Below are positions 1 through 8,374 of a stretch of DNA of 62,249 nt, one piece after another. The DNA is from Myxococcota bacterium. Its GTDB lineage: Bacteria > Myxococcota_A > Polyangia > JAAYKL01. The DNA is taken from positions 1 through 62,249 of the forward strand of contig JANQET010000044.1 of assembly GCA_028278265.1 (NCBI GenBank), in the 5' to 3' direction. The position numbers and the translations under genes are program-made. Positions within the stretch are counted from its first letter, which is position 1, and every line of letters begins with the position of its first letter. Below the pieces are notes generated by a model. It was not told the DNA's origin. It saw only the letters and a program-made list of their open reading frames with translations, and ran no database searches.

Positions 1-147
1 GATTTTTGACCTGCCACCCCGCGAACAGCTCGGCCCACTCCCCGCGATCGATGAGACTGTCGCCGGCAAAGAGAATATCGGTCGGCGACAGTCTCATCGA
101 TCGCGGGGAGTGGGCCGAGCTGTTCGCGGGGTGGCAGGTCAAAAATC
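1..147. repeat. Perfect fold-back inverted repeat at window edge
   Basis: Bases 1-65 are the exact reverse complement of bases 83-147, with a 17-base spacer (66-82). The spacer read on the minus strand continues naturally into the coding sequence of the SGNH hydrolase and restores its usual block I (D-I-L-F-A-G-D-S-L). The first 80 bases are therefore the same gene copied in reverse. This is what a chimeric fold-back at a contig end looks like; a biological 65-bp perfect palindrome inside a conserved motif would be unlikely. Confidence 0.9.
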
Positions 148-602
148 GCGGGTCCGGTTTCGAGACCTCCGCAGGACTGCTCGCCCGGCTCGACGAGCTC
201 ATCGTCCTTCGACCCAAAGTGGTGGTGCTCTTCGTCGGCGGCAACGATCTGCTCCGCGGAGTTTCGATCGGCGACGCCACTCGGGACTACACCGAGATCG
301 TGCAGACCCTCCGCACTGAACTACCATCTGCGCAGGTGATCATCACCGCTCAAGTGACCCCCAACCGCGCCCTCTTCTCCGGATCTCTGACAACGGCCCA
401 AATCGAACAGTGGAATGCGCAACTGTCCGAAATCGCAAAGCAGTTCAACGCCCACTTTTTCGATCTGAATCGGTTACTCGCCGATTCGACCGGGGGAATC
501 GACCCTCAGTACAGCTACGATGGCATTCACCTCAACGGGGCGGGTTACCGAATCTGGCGCGATGCGCTCCAATCGCTTATTAGAGACAGTGAAAGCCGGT
601 GA
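84..602 (+). CDS. SGNH/GDSL-type esterase/lipase, 5'-truncated by the fold-back
   Basis: SGNH-fold serine hydrolase, probably an esterase or acyl-ester/polysaccharide deacetylase. Visible family blocks: G-D-S with the nucleophilic Ser at the start of the genuine coding part, G-G-N-D (block III) in the middle, and D-G-I-H-L-N at the C-terminus (block V Asp-His dyad). The open frame nominally begins at base 6, but everything before about base 83 is the inverted copy, so the true N-terminus is outside the window. Only about 172 residues are authentic. It lies 10 bases upstream of a polysaccharide deacetylase on the same strand, so both may act on cell-surface polysaccharide. Substrate cannot be told from sequence. 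Confidence 0.8.
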   Translation, partial: GDSLIDRGEWAELFAGWQVKNRGSGFETSAGLLARLDELIVLRPKVVVLFVGGNDLLRGVSIGDATRDYTEIVQTLRTELPSAQVIITAQVTPNRALFSGSLTTAQIEQWNAQLSEIAKQFNAHFFDLNRLLADSTGGIDPQYSYDGIHLNGAGYRIWRDALQSLIRDSESR

Positions 603-612
603 TAAAATCGAA

Positions 613-1734
613 ATGACACGAGAACAACTCATCGATCGGGCCCGACTCTCCGTGTTGCACCTGAGCAAGTGGGGAGGGCTGTTTCACCTATCAAAATTTC
701 TCACGCGAAAGTCGCTCAGGATTCTGTGCTACCACAACTTCTCCACCGACCAAACCCTCGAGTGGGGCCCGGGGCTGTGCATCCATCCCGAAACCTTTCG
801 TCGCCGTCTGGAGACGATTCATCGGGGTCACTTCACCGTGCTGGGGTTGGATGAGGCGGTCGATCGCCTCTACAGCAAAACGCTTCCCCACCACGCCGTC
901 GTGATCACTATCGATGATGGTTTCTACAACACCAAAGTGCACGCCCATCCCCTGCTCAAATCATTCGGCTACCCCTACACGATTTACGTCACCACTTACT
1001 ACGTGGAGAAAGAGACGCCGATCTTCGGCCTGCTCACCCAGTACCTGTTCTGGCTGACCGACAAGAAGCGGTTGGATCTCAGTGGGCTCGGGCTCCCCTT
1101 TGCCGAAGGCGAGTTTCCCAACGAACCGCAAACGATCAGAGAGCTGACCCGGAAGGTGATGAATTTCGGTCGCCGTCAGCTCAACCATCCGGACCGGTTC
1201 AAGCTGGCCCGGTCGCTGGCCCGGCGTCTCGGTGTGGAGTTCGAAAAAATAGCCGACTCCCGTTCCCTCAACTTGTTGACCAAGTCAGAAATCGCTGATC
1301 TCGCCGAAGAGGGTGTGGACATTCAGCTTCACGCCCATCGACACCGCTGGCCCGAGGATGCCGGGCAGGCCGAACGGGAATTGAACGAGAACCGCGCCGC
1401 CCTCGAACCACTGGTCAAAAACGATCTGAAGCATTTCTGCTACCCCAGCGGCATCTACAAAGAGGAGCAGTTTCCCTACTTGGAAAAGGCCGCACTGAAG
1501 AGCGCCACCACCTGCGAGGGGGGGCTGAACAACGCCGACACACCGAGATATGGGCTGTTTCGTATCATGGACGGTGAGCTGATCAAACAGATCGAATTCG
1601 AAGCGTGGCTCTCCGGATACTACGAAGTGATGCACAAGCTGCAGGCAGCCCTCGGCACCTCTTCTGGCCCACTGAAAAAATCCGTTGGGCGACTTGCCCT
1701 CGCCAGCCAGCGGTTGTTGGGTATGACGCGTTGA
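613..1734 (+). CDS. Polysaccharide deacetylase (NodB homology, CE4-type)
   Basis: A 373-residue protein with the NodB fold. After a short N-terminal region come Y-H-N-F, then the metal/catalytic T-I-D-D-G-F motif, and later the H-A-H-R-H metal-binding motif followed by C-Y-P-S-G. These mark metal-dependent N- or O-deacetylases of surface polysaccharides. No signal peptide is obvious, so it may act on precursors in the cytoplasm, as exopolysaccharide-locus deacetylases often do. The frame is open back to 520, inside the upstream gene. ATG 613, just after the SGNH stop codon at 602, is preferred; ATG 562 is an alternative and neither has a strong ribosome-binding site. The two genes are probably cotranscribed. 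Confidence 0.85.
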   Translation: MTREQLIDRARLSVLHLSKWGGLFHLSKFLTRKSLRILCYHNFSTDQTLEWGPGLCIHPETFRRRLETIHRGHFTVLGLDEAVDRLYSKTLPHHAVVITIDDGFYNTKVHAHPLLKSFGYPYTIYVTTYYVEKETPIFGLLTQYLFWLTDKKRLDLSGLGLPFAEGEFPNEPQTIRELTRKVMNFGRRQLNHPDRFKLARSLARRLGVEFEKIADSRSLNLLTKSEIADLAEEGVDIQLHAHRHRWPEDAGQAERELNENRAALEPLVKNDLKHFCYPSGIYKEEQFPYLEKAALKSATTCEGGLNNADTPRYGLFRIMDGELIKQIEFEAWLSGYYEVMHKLQAALGTSSGPLKKSVGRLALASQRLLGMTR

Positions 1735-1774
1735 TTCTCGTGGGTGAGGGCAATGATCGGTTCGGATTCGCGGA

Positions 1775-1800
1775 GGGCAACCACTGGGGGTTGCCCCTAC
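1775..1800. repeat. REP-like palindrome with G-T-A-G-G-G-G-C end
   Basis: Inverted repeat with arms GGGCAACC (1775-1782) and GGTTGCCC (1789-1796), ending in CCCCTAC. It sits between convergent genes, so its RNA hairpin could end transcription from both sides. The CTA inside CCCCTAC is the TAG stop codon of the minus-strand gene. A second element of the same design lies at 14378-14447. The general GTAGGGGC-type palindrome is, from memory, common in intergenic DNA of several bacterial phyla. Confidence 0.65.
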
Positions 1801-2633
1801 CTCAGAACGTGTTTCAACGTCGCTGCTGCTGCCTTCAAACCGGCCGCGCTCACGGTGCCGAGGATCCCTTGGGCTGTTTTCACCACCACCACTTGACCGC
1901 GATAGGGCACTTTTCGATGGAGTGCCGGCAAGCCGGCAACGGTGGTTTGCTGCCACCTGACCTGTAGGGCCTCCCAGATGGAATTCACAGAGGCATTATC
2001 CTCTTCAACGATCAAAAAAAGATCTATCGGTGACCCGCTCCCTATCGCGTACTTGGCATGGAGACAGCTGGACAGCTCGGACAGGCCCAGGTAACTGCGA
2101 CGGGTGAACCGCTGGGAGCCCGGCAAACGGCCGGCAGCGGGCAGTCGGCTGAGCGCCGCAGGGGCACAATCGCTACCGCTCAACGTCCGCGCGGTCGCTG
2201 CGAGCAACTGTTGACAGAGACGAGGGGTGAGCTCTCCGCCGATCGCTTCGGCCCGGACGTAGAACTGTCCCTTGTACAGCATGCAATAGTGGGGTACGGC
2301 GGCGATCGCTTCGGCGCCGGCCGCCAGGGATAAGGCTCCGGGGGGTTGTTCCCGTTTGTACAACCCGAACGCATTGAGCACACTCGACTGATCGAAAATC
2401 TGCAACGCGACAACCACACCGTCGCGCTCGTATTGTTGGGTCATCAACAACCGAAACCCATAGTCGATGTGCAGCTCGGCCGCGCCGTTGATTGCATCCG
2501 ACACCGTATTGATGTCATAGGTTCCGAGCGCGCCTTTGGCCTGCCACCCGGGAATCAGTGGCGCCTCGGTAGCCCGGGCACTGACCGTGCAGCAGATCAA
2601 TGCCAACAATGGAATGATGATACGGGTTTGCAT
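1797..2633 (-). CDS. Secreted DUF6599-like protein
   Basis: A 278-residue protein with a clear Sec signal peptide (hydrophobic residues 5-20, A-R-A cleavage site near 22). The mature part contains I-N-G-A-A-E-L and D-Y-G-F followed by a stretch ending A-F-G-L-Y, the hallmark of the DUF6599 family of periplasmic or exported proteins of unknown function. The stop codon TAG lies inside the palindromic repeat at 1775-1800. The upstream neighbour on the same strand, a Tat-exported aldo/keto reductase, ends 15 bases before this start, so the two probably form an operon. Family assignment is from remembered motif similarity; no biochemical role is known. Confidence 0.65.
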   Translation of the reverse strand: MQTRIIIPLLALICCTVSARATEAPLIPGWQAKGALGTYDINTVSDAINGAAELHIDYGFRLLMTQQYERDGVVVALQIFDQSSVLNAFGLYKREQPPGALSLAAGAEAIAAVPHYCMLYKGQFYVRAEAIGGELTPRLCQQLLAATARTLSGSDCAPAALSRLPAAGRLPGSQRFTRRSYLGLSELSSCLHAKYAIGSGSPIDLFLIVEEDNASVNSIWEALQVRWQQTTVAGLPALHRKVPYRGQVVVVKTAQGILGTVSAAGLKAAAATLKHVLR

Positions 2634-2648
2634 GGGAACAATTCTCCG

Positions 2649-4082
2649 TTAGGCGAGTGAGAGCTTGGAGTGGGCGTGAACCAAACCGGCTTGTACCGGC
2701 ACCCCATGGGGACACCGGGTGATACACGGGGCGTCGCAATCGATGCAATGGTGGCCGTCCCGTCCGGCCAGCGCCGCGTATTTCTGCATCGCATATTTCT
2801 CGCGGCCCTGGCGATCAAAGTAGTAGTAATACCTCGCCACCGTGCTCACCGGCACATCGTGCGGACAGCGATCCGCACAGGCCGTGCAACCGTGACGGCA
2901 ATAGCGGGAGCTCAGGGCCAACCGAACATCGTTGAGCAGCGCCGCGCTCTTGGCGCTCAGCTCTGTGCCGGACAACGGTAAGTGTTTGTCCAGGGCGTCG
3001 AAATCGGGCATCGAGACGCAAATGGTGTGCATGTCCGGGTTGCTCAGCACGAACCGCACCCCTTCCCGATCCAACTCTTCTTGTGTTTTCAATCCGTGTT
3101 TGGCCATAAAGGCATCGACCATCGGTTTGTCTTTGGCCATTTTCTCTTCTTGGGACTTGAGGCGTTTCTGGATGTGCTCCACCGCTTGCTCGCGGGTCAT
3201 GCCCCGTTTGATCATAATTTCCAACCAATGGGCAAAATCTTCGCTGGGGTTTTGTGGATCAAACGGTTCCATCTTCAGCAACCCGGCCTTCACCTTCATC
3301 GCGGTCGTACCGATGTTCTTTTCCTTGCAGGCCTTGAGCACCCGCTCGCCCTCTTCGCTGTTGAGATAATTGTACACCAGGAGCATCACGTCGAACCGGC
3401 CGTCCTCCGCTGCGGCGAGCAGCACCTTGTCCATCGAATCCTTGTCTTTGTCCCGCGGACCGTGAGACGAAATTCCCGCGTGCTTGAGCTTGCCATCGGC
3501 CTTCAACTGGGTCACCGCTTCGTGGAATCCGGGGTGACCGATCATTTTCACATCGACGATTGAATGCATGTAGAGCGCATCAACATACTCGGTCTTCATT
3601 CGCTCCAGGCACTTGCCGAAACGATCAAGGACGGTTTGCTTGGTGTCTTTTTCCTCCAATTGCAGTTTGGTCACGATAAAGATCTTTTTTCGATCCAAAT
3701 GGGGCATCGCCTCGCCGATTCTTCGCTCTGAATCCCCGTTGCCGTAAGACTCGGCCACGTCGAAGAGATTGATGCCTTGGTCATAGGCGTAACGCACCAC
3801 ATTGGCCTCGGCGATCCGGCCGCAGCCCAGGCTGATATCCGACACTTCAAATCCGGTTCGCCCCAGCGTGCGAAAACGGGTGATCCCCTTTTTCGCCGTG
3901 GTTTCGGTTGTCCCGGCAGGTGTGGGTTCGGCCTCACCGACCGGTGGTGTCGCCGGGCTGGCCTGATGCCCTGCGCACCCGGCCAATACACCGCCGACCG
4001 CGGCCGCCGCTGTTCCCGATGCTTTGAGAAATCCGCGCCGGTTCACCTGTTGTTGATTGCATTTGTTGCTCGATTTGCTCAT
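2649..4082 (-). CDS. Tat-exported aldo/keto reductase lipoprotein with C-terminal 4Fe-4S domain
   Basis: 477 residues. The N-terminus carries a twin-arginine motif (R-R-G-F-L-K) and then L-A-G-C, so the protein is exported folded and probably lipid-anchored. The body is an aldo/keto reductase barrel: A-E-S-Y-G catalytic Tyr, V-T-K-L Lys and M-H-S-I His regions are all present. The C-terminus has two cysteine clusters (C-x3-C-x2-C-x3-C-P and C-x2-C-x3-C-x3-C-P), as in ferredoxin-type AKR fusions of anaerobes. The start ATG at 4082 is supported by AGGGGAG upstream; an open extension to 4403 is ignored. Folded export fits cofactor loading in the cytoplasm. The substrate is unknown; periplasmic electron transfer is inferred. 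Confidence 0.88.
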   Translation of the reverse strand: MSKSSNKCNQQQVNRRGFLKASGTAAAAVGGVLAGCAGHQASPATPPVGEAEPTPAGTTETTAKKGITRFRTLGRTGFEVSDISLGCGRIAEANVVRYAYDQGINLFDVAESYGNGDSERRIGEAMPHLDRKKIFIVTKLQLEEKDTKQTVLDRFGKCLERMKTEYVDALYMHSIVDVKMIGHPGFHEAVTQLKADGKLKHAGISSHGPRDKDKDSMDKVLLAAAEDGRFDVMLLVYNYLNSEEGERVLKACKEKNIGTTAMKVKAGLLKMEPFDPQNPSEDFAHWLEIMIKRGMTREQAVEHIQKRLKSQEEKMAKDKPMVDAFMAKHGLKTQEELDREGVRFVLSNPDMHTICVSMPDFDALDKHLPLSGTELSAKSAALLNDVRLALSSRYCRHGCTACADRCPHDVPVSTVARYYYYFDRQGREKYAMQKYAALAGRDGHHCIDCDAPCITRCPHGVPVQAGLVHAHSKLSLA

Positions 4083-4198
4083 TGGCCATCTCCCCTTTTT
4101 TGCCTGCTTTTCGGCCACCACCATACCCGACTTTGGCCGGATATGGAAATAATGTGTAGCTGTCAAAAAAGAGGGTAGAAGAGGGGCAAACGTACTGG

Positions 4199-5314
4199 CT
4201 AGATGCTGAAATCGTGTTCGATGATGAAGATTTCCGCTTCGAACTTCGGCAGTTTGGCCAGCTTCGCCCGGCGCGCGGCGCAAAGCCCCAGCGCGGTGCC
4301 CGCATGGACGTCCTCTCGACTCGGGCGGGCGTCGACAACGCGGCCGGTGGCACCGGCGACGGCCAAGCGGAGCCGAATCTGATCGCTCTTGCCTTGGCCA
4401 CACCGCTTGACCGCAGGGGAAACCGCCTCCATCGCCGCTTTGATGTGTTGGGGGGTCGGGGTAGTCGGTGCCGGCCGGGCCTCCAATAGGGCGATCGGAT
4501 CATCAGATAGGGTTTGGGGCAAATCCATCGACCGGGCTGGCGTTCCGGATGGTTCGGCGAGCGCGGTATCGATCAATTGCTCCAATGGGTCCCCTTCTAC
4601 GGGCTCGACGGATTGCTGGACAGGCGACTCAACGGATTGCTCAACGGGTCGCTCGATGGGTTGCGCGACTTCGCTCCCGGCACCTTCATCAGCCGCGGTC
4701 GTGGCGGATGGAATCATCGACGATTTGATCCCATCTCGCGCACCGGGTGCTCCCTCGTTCGCCGCCATTTTGGTCCGGAATGACCGACGGGAACCGGGTT
4801 TGTCAGCAATGCCCTCCACGCCGATTCGAGCGGTGCTCGTTGCGACAGGCGTTTCCTCGACCGCCCGGTCCAGCAGTGCCCCCAAATTAGCGGATGATTT
4901 CTGCAATGAAGGGATCGTGACCCAATGACCATCAATCGGCTCTGCCGCCTCGGGTAACGGAGCTGCGCCATGCCCGAAAAGCTGAAACAAGACAAACACC
5001 AGCGCCCCGATCACACCGACGAACAGGCCTGTCGCCCCTACAACAGCCAACGCTCGCGAGGAGGCCTTGGAGCGGGTCATCGCCCAGAACAGAAACGAGT
5101 TCTGCGGGGTCTGACGGTCAAACCCAACCGGGGGTATCGAGCTGCGCGCATACTGCGGTCCGGGCACTGGTCGATCGCCATCGATGGTCCCTTCGGCCCC
5201 CCTCTCACCAGATGTCCTATTTTCGTCTTTATCGGCTGTAACGGTGGGTTTGACGAGCGCCGTTTCACCCATCCCGATCTCGTCGATATTCAAAGTTCGC
5301 TCATTAAAAATCAT
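4199..5314 (-). CDS. Single-pass membrane protein with AgmX/TonB-like C-terminal domain
   Basis: 371 residues: a polar N-terminal cytoplasmic segment, one membrane helix at about 86-112, a long low-complexity periplasmic linker with repeated E-x-P-V-Q/E-Q-S-V-E units, and a C-terminal domain of about 80 residues beginning A-V-K-R-C-G-Q-G. That pattern (Cys followed by beta-rich V-x-G-x-x-G-R-V) resembles the AgmX/PglI-type TonB-like module common in Myxococcota. The start at ATG 5314 has an excellent GAGGAGG ribosome-binding site. A scaffold or envelope-spanning force/signal transducer is a reasonable guess; there is no enzymatic motif. The gene follows 442 bases of AT-rich intergenic DNA. 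Confidence 0.6.
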   Translation of the reverse strand: MIFNERTLNIDEIGMGETALVKPTVTADKDENRTSGERGAEGTIDGDRPVPGPQYARSSIPPVGFDRQTPQNSFLFWAMTRSKASSRALAVVGATGLFVGVIGALVFVLFQLFGHGAAPLPEAAEPIDGHWVTIPSLQKSSANLGALLDRAVEETPVATSTARIGVEGIADKPGSRRSFRTKMAANEGAPGARDGIKSSMIPSATTAADEGAGSEVAQPIERPVEQSVESPVQQSVEPVEGDPLEQLIDTALAEPSGTPARSMDLPQTLSDDPIALLEARPAPTTPTPQHIKAAMEAVSPAVKRCGQGKSDQIRLRLAVAGATGRVVDARPSREDVHAGTALGLCAARRAKLAKLPKFEAEIFIIEHDFSI

Positions 5315-5756
5315 GCTTCCCTCCTCAGGGATAAATGTAAGCACTGTAGTAGATTTCGCTACATTAACTTGAAAAAAATATACAGTTTATAAAGCAAAAT
5401 AACCGAAATTCTCTGTCTGCCATTCTCCAATAATAACAACAAATTACCAAAATGATGAATTATACTCCTCTCATCATAAAGGAATACAGCTTCATCATTA
5501 ATCGCTTCGGACAACCGGCTTTTTGGCCCAACCGACATTCGTAGTTGTAGCTACGTGGAGGATGGCGTAGGGAGAACGGCCCGTAGATTCGGGCAGCTCG
5601 GCGCTCGCAGTAGCAAACTTTGCTTGTTTTGGGTCTAGACGATCGTGTACCTTCCAGTTCATCTGCAAGGCAAAGGAGCGGGAGGTTTGGGCAATATCGA
5701 CATCACCGGACAACTGACGGAATCACTGACGGGATGGCTGAACTGAAAGTACTTCG
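5315..5756. other. AT-rich intergenic region with one small unexplained open frame
   Basis: 442 bases between divergent genes. Bases 5330-5500 are strongly AT-rich and should hold the promoters of both flanking genes, although I see no clear consensus pair. Bases 5498-5713 are open on the minus strand (about 71 codons). The predicted peptide does not look random (contains S-P-Y-A-I-L-H-V) and it lacks a ribosome-binding site. It could be a remnant or part of a dispersed repeat. I do not call it a gene. Confidence 0.5.
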
Positions 5757-6536
5757 ATGAAAGCGAAATCCAACACCAACAACGGCCTTCTGGGGCTGTT
5801 TCGCGCAGATTTTCGCGAGATGTTGACCTATGTGGACTCGATGCCCCGGGCGGCCACGCGAATCTTCATGACGGGCGCGGCGGTGCTGCTGCTCTACAAA
5901 TTCTACAGCTCCAAGCGCCGGTTCTACAACGAAACCATCAAGCCGTGGATCGATTTTGACGCGGAGTTTTTCGGTCTGGGACAACGGGCCTGGTGGTACC
6001 TCTCCGCGTTTGTCATTTTGTTTGCGCTACCGTTTCTGATCGGACTGTTCATCGACAAGCACAAACCCAAGGAGCTGGGGTTGGGCCTGGGCGATTGGCG
6101 CTTCGGTTTGCGTTGGTCGGCTATTTTTCTGGGCATCATGTTGCCGGTCGTATTCATCGTGAGCTTCTCCGACGCCTTTGCCCACAAGTATCCGTTGGCC
6201 CGGGGAGCCCTTATCTCCAGTGAGGCGTTCCTCGTTTGGCAGGGCCTGTCCTTTCTCTACTTCATCGGCTGGGAATTCTACTTTCGCGGCTACATGCTGT
6301 TTTCCCTGCACAAGTACCTGGGCGCTATCGCGGTTTTCATCCCGATGATTCCGTTCGTCATCCTGCACTCCAATAAGCCGTTACCCGAAGCGTTGGGGGC
6401 GATATTCGTCGCAGAGCTGCTCTGCATCTTCGCGCTCCGCGCGGGATCGTTTTGGTATGGTATGGTGGTTCATTGGATGATCAATACGGCGATGGATGTA
6501 GCCGCTGTCTGGCAGCGGGGTGGATTTCTGCAGTGA
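5757..6536 (+). CDS. CPBP-family intramembrane metalloprotease
   Basis: 259 residues with about six to eight membrane segments and the three CPBP (CaaX protease / bacteriocin-processing) motifs: W-E-F-Y-F-R-G (a variant of E-E-x3-R with Trp in place of the first Glu), F-V-I-L-H, and H-W-M-I-N at the C-terminus. The Glu, Arg, His and Asn needed for metal-dependent catalysis are therefore present. Bacterial members process or degrade membrane proteins or protect against bacteriocins; the substrate here is unknown. The start at 5757 has only a weak upstream ribosome-binding site. It converges on the small membrane protein at 6554 with 17 bases between. Confidence 0.85.
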   Translation: MKAKSNTNNGLLGLFRADFREMLTYVDSMPRAATRIFMTGAAVLLLYKFYSSKRRFYNETIKPWIDFDAEFFGLGQRAWWYLSAFVILFALPFLIGLFIDKHKPKELGLGLGDWRFGLRWSAIFLGIMLPVVFIVSFSDAFAHKYPLARGALISSEAFLVWQGLSFLYFIGWEFYFRGYMLFSLHKYLGAIAVFIPMIPFVILHSNKPLPEALGAIFVAELLCIFALRAGSFWYGMVVHWMINTAMDVAAVWQRGGFLQ

Positions 6537-6553
6537 GCGGGGTGCTGCCCGTT

Positions 6554-6991
6554 TTACGTGCAATTGGCCATATCGGCCTTCTTGACGAGATAAAACGCCG
6601 TATTCACGGTCGACGAGCCTCGCTCGTCCGATCCGACAAAATCGGTTCGATCCGCATCCCGTCGGGTCACTAGGTTGGTGTCTTCATCGCAGTTCAACTC
6701 CAAATGCGCACCGGGAAACTGGGGGCTTCCTTCGACTGCTGGGGCGCGCTGATCGGAGAACTGATCCTCGATTGCTTCACTGGCACTTGAATTCGTTCCG
6801 CTGTCGTTCGTTTCGATCAAATTGGACACACCGAGGTTGGACTGCTGCAATTGGAACCAGACCGAAACGGGCAGACTGAAGGCACCAATGGCAAACAGCG
6901 CGACGACGATCAACGATTCAAGCTCAACACTGCGACGGATGGATCTGCTGCTCTCTTTCAACTCTACTGGGGTGTTGTGTTTACGACTCAT
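6554..6991 (-). CDS. Small single-pass membrane protein, unknown function
   Basis: 145 residues. A basic, Ser-rich N-terminus is followed by one membrane helix at about 26-45, then a polar extracytoplasmic segment with a single Cys pair (L-N-C-D and A-N-C-T). Start at ATG 6991 is supported by AAGGAGTTCACC. I do not recognise a family. The shape (short cytoplasmic basic tail, helix, exported acidic domain) would fit a small signalling or assembly factor, but this is a guess. Ends 17 bases from the convergent CPBP protease gene. Confidence 0.6.
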   Translation of the reverse strand: MSRKHNTPVELKESSRSIRRSVELESLIVVALFAIGAFSLPVSVWFQLQQSNLGVSNLIETNDSGTNSSASEAIEDQFSDQRAPAVEGSPQFPGAHLELNCDEDTNLVTRRDADRTDFVGSDERGSSTVNTAFYLVKKADMANCT

Positions 6992-7193
6992 GGTGAACTC
7001 CTTCCTTGTCAGTAATATAATCACCCTGACATTGGCTCGCTATAAAAGTAGAACAAAAAGTAAACATTAATTTCAGTGCCTACTCCTCCCCATTCATTGC
7101 GCTACCCTATGGATGGCAAACGCTCCTTGTTGTTTCATTCCCTGTTCGCCATTGCCGGTGAATGTGGTTTCCTCGGCAATGTAAAAATCCCCA

Positions 7194-8081
7194 TCAGCTG
7201 GACGGTTGCGGTGCCGGTCGGTGCATCGGACCGCTTGTCTCCTTCGACTTGTTGAGCGTGAATCCGTGCCCCAGCACCTCGTTGGCCACCCCAATGGAGA
7301 TGAACGCCGCCGGGTCTACATCGAGCACCAGATTCTTGAGCCTCACAATTTCCGAACGGCCGACGACCACATAGAGCAATGTGCGCTCCTGACCGGTATA
7401 CGCACCCTTGCCGTTGATCACCGTCACCCCCCGATTCATCCCCTTGAGAATTCGATCGGCCACTGCTTCGTGCTCGGTCGAGACGATGGTCGCCGAGCGC
7501 GCGGAATAGGCCGCCTCCTGCACGAAATCGATAATCCGCGTCCCCACGAATACCGCCACCACGGTGTACATCGCCTGCACGACGCTGAGATAGATCAGTG
7601 ACAATCCAATCACCAGAATATCCGCGACGAACATCGTGCGGCCGATTTTCCAACCAAAGTACTTGTGCAGCACCCGGGCGACAATATCGACTCCCCCGGT
7701 GGTCCCACCGAAGCGAAAGATAATGCCCAGCCCCACCCCCACGCTCACACCGGCAAACAACGCGGCGAGCAACGGGTCGTCCATCGGAAAGCGGTACGCG
7801 CCGAAGAACCACAGAAAAAAGGAGAGGCAGACCGTGCCCCAAACCGTGTACGCCAGGGAATACTTGCCCAGAACCTTCCATCCCAGGATCAACAGCGGAA
7901 CGTTGAGAATGAAGCTCGTTATTCCCGGATCCCAATCGAACAGGAACTTGGCCAACACCGCGATGCCGGTCACACCCCCTTCGGCGAGATCGTTGGCGAT
8001 GTTCAAATAGTTGACCCCAAAGCCGACGATCGCCGACCCGACCACGATTGCTGCAACGTTTAAAAATTTAAATCTAAGCAT
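7194..8081 (-). CDS. YitT-family membrane protein with C-terminal DUF2179 domain
   Basis: 295 residues. The N-terminal about 200 residues hold five or six membrane helices with the YitT hallmark G-G-V-T-G-I-A near the start and F-R-F-G-G-T-T-G-G-V-D in the middle. The C-terminal about 85 residues form a DUF2179 (YitT-associated, ACT-like) domain containing G-A-Y-T-G-Q-E. Members are widespread inner-membrane proteins of uncertain, probably transport, role. ATG 8081 is preceded by GGAG at good distance; TTG 8093 is possible. It is transcribed alone, with about 290 bases of AT-rich DNA upstream. Confidence 0.88.
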   Translation of the reverse strand: MLRFKFLNVAAIVVGSAIVGFGVNYLNIANDLAEGGVTGIAVLAKFLFDWDPGITSFILNVPLLILGWKVLGKYSLAYTVWGTVCLSFFLWFFGAYRFPMDDPLLAALFAGVSVGVGLGIIFRFGGTTGGVDIVARVLHKYFGWKIGRTMFVADILVIGLSLIYLSVVQAMYTVVAVFVGTRIIDFVQEAAYSARSATIVSTEHEAVADRILKGMNRGVTVINGKGAYTGQERTLLYVVVGRSEIVRLKNLVLDVDPAAFISIGVANEVLGHGFTLNKSKETSGPMHRPAPQPSS

Positions 8082-8299
8082 GGCGCTCTCCAATCAATTT
8101 CGCGGCTTCTATAACACCGCTAATAATGGGCGCAATGGGCAATAATCAAATTTTCGAAAAAAAAATCAGGGGCCAATCGGTCAGCAATAAAAAACAAATA
8201 AAATCAATCAGATAAACACTTTTCCAATAAGGTGAAATCTGTGCAACAGACCCTAAAAAAAAGGTCACATTTCAGTTAAGCAATTTCTATTCTAATAGC

Positions 8300-8316
8300 A
8301 GCGGATCGGCTCCGCT
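8300..8316 (-). terminator. Possible hairpin downstream of the zinc-ribbon/propeller gene
   Basis: Inverted repeat AGCGGA / TCCGCT with a five-base loop, about 60 bases past the stop codon of the minus-strand gene at 8375. It is not followed by a clear run of U, so intrinsic termination is uncertain. The rest of 8082-8374 is AT-rich intergenic DNA that must contain the YitT promoter. Confidence 0.3.
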
Positions 8317-8374
8317 GTCGGCAGATCGCCAATACCTTACAATTACCCATCTCGTCGCATAATCATCAAAGAGA

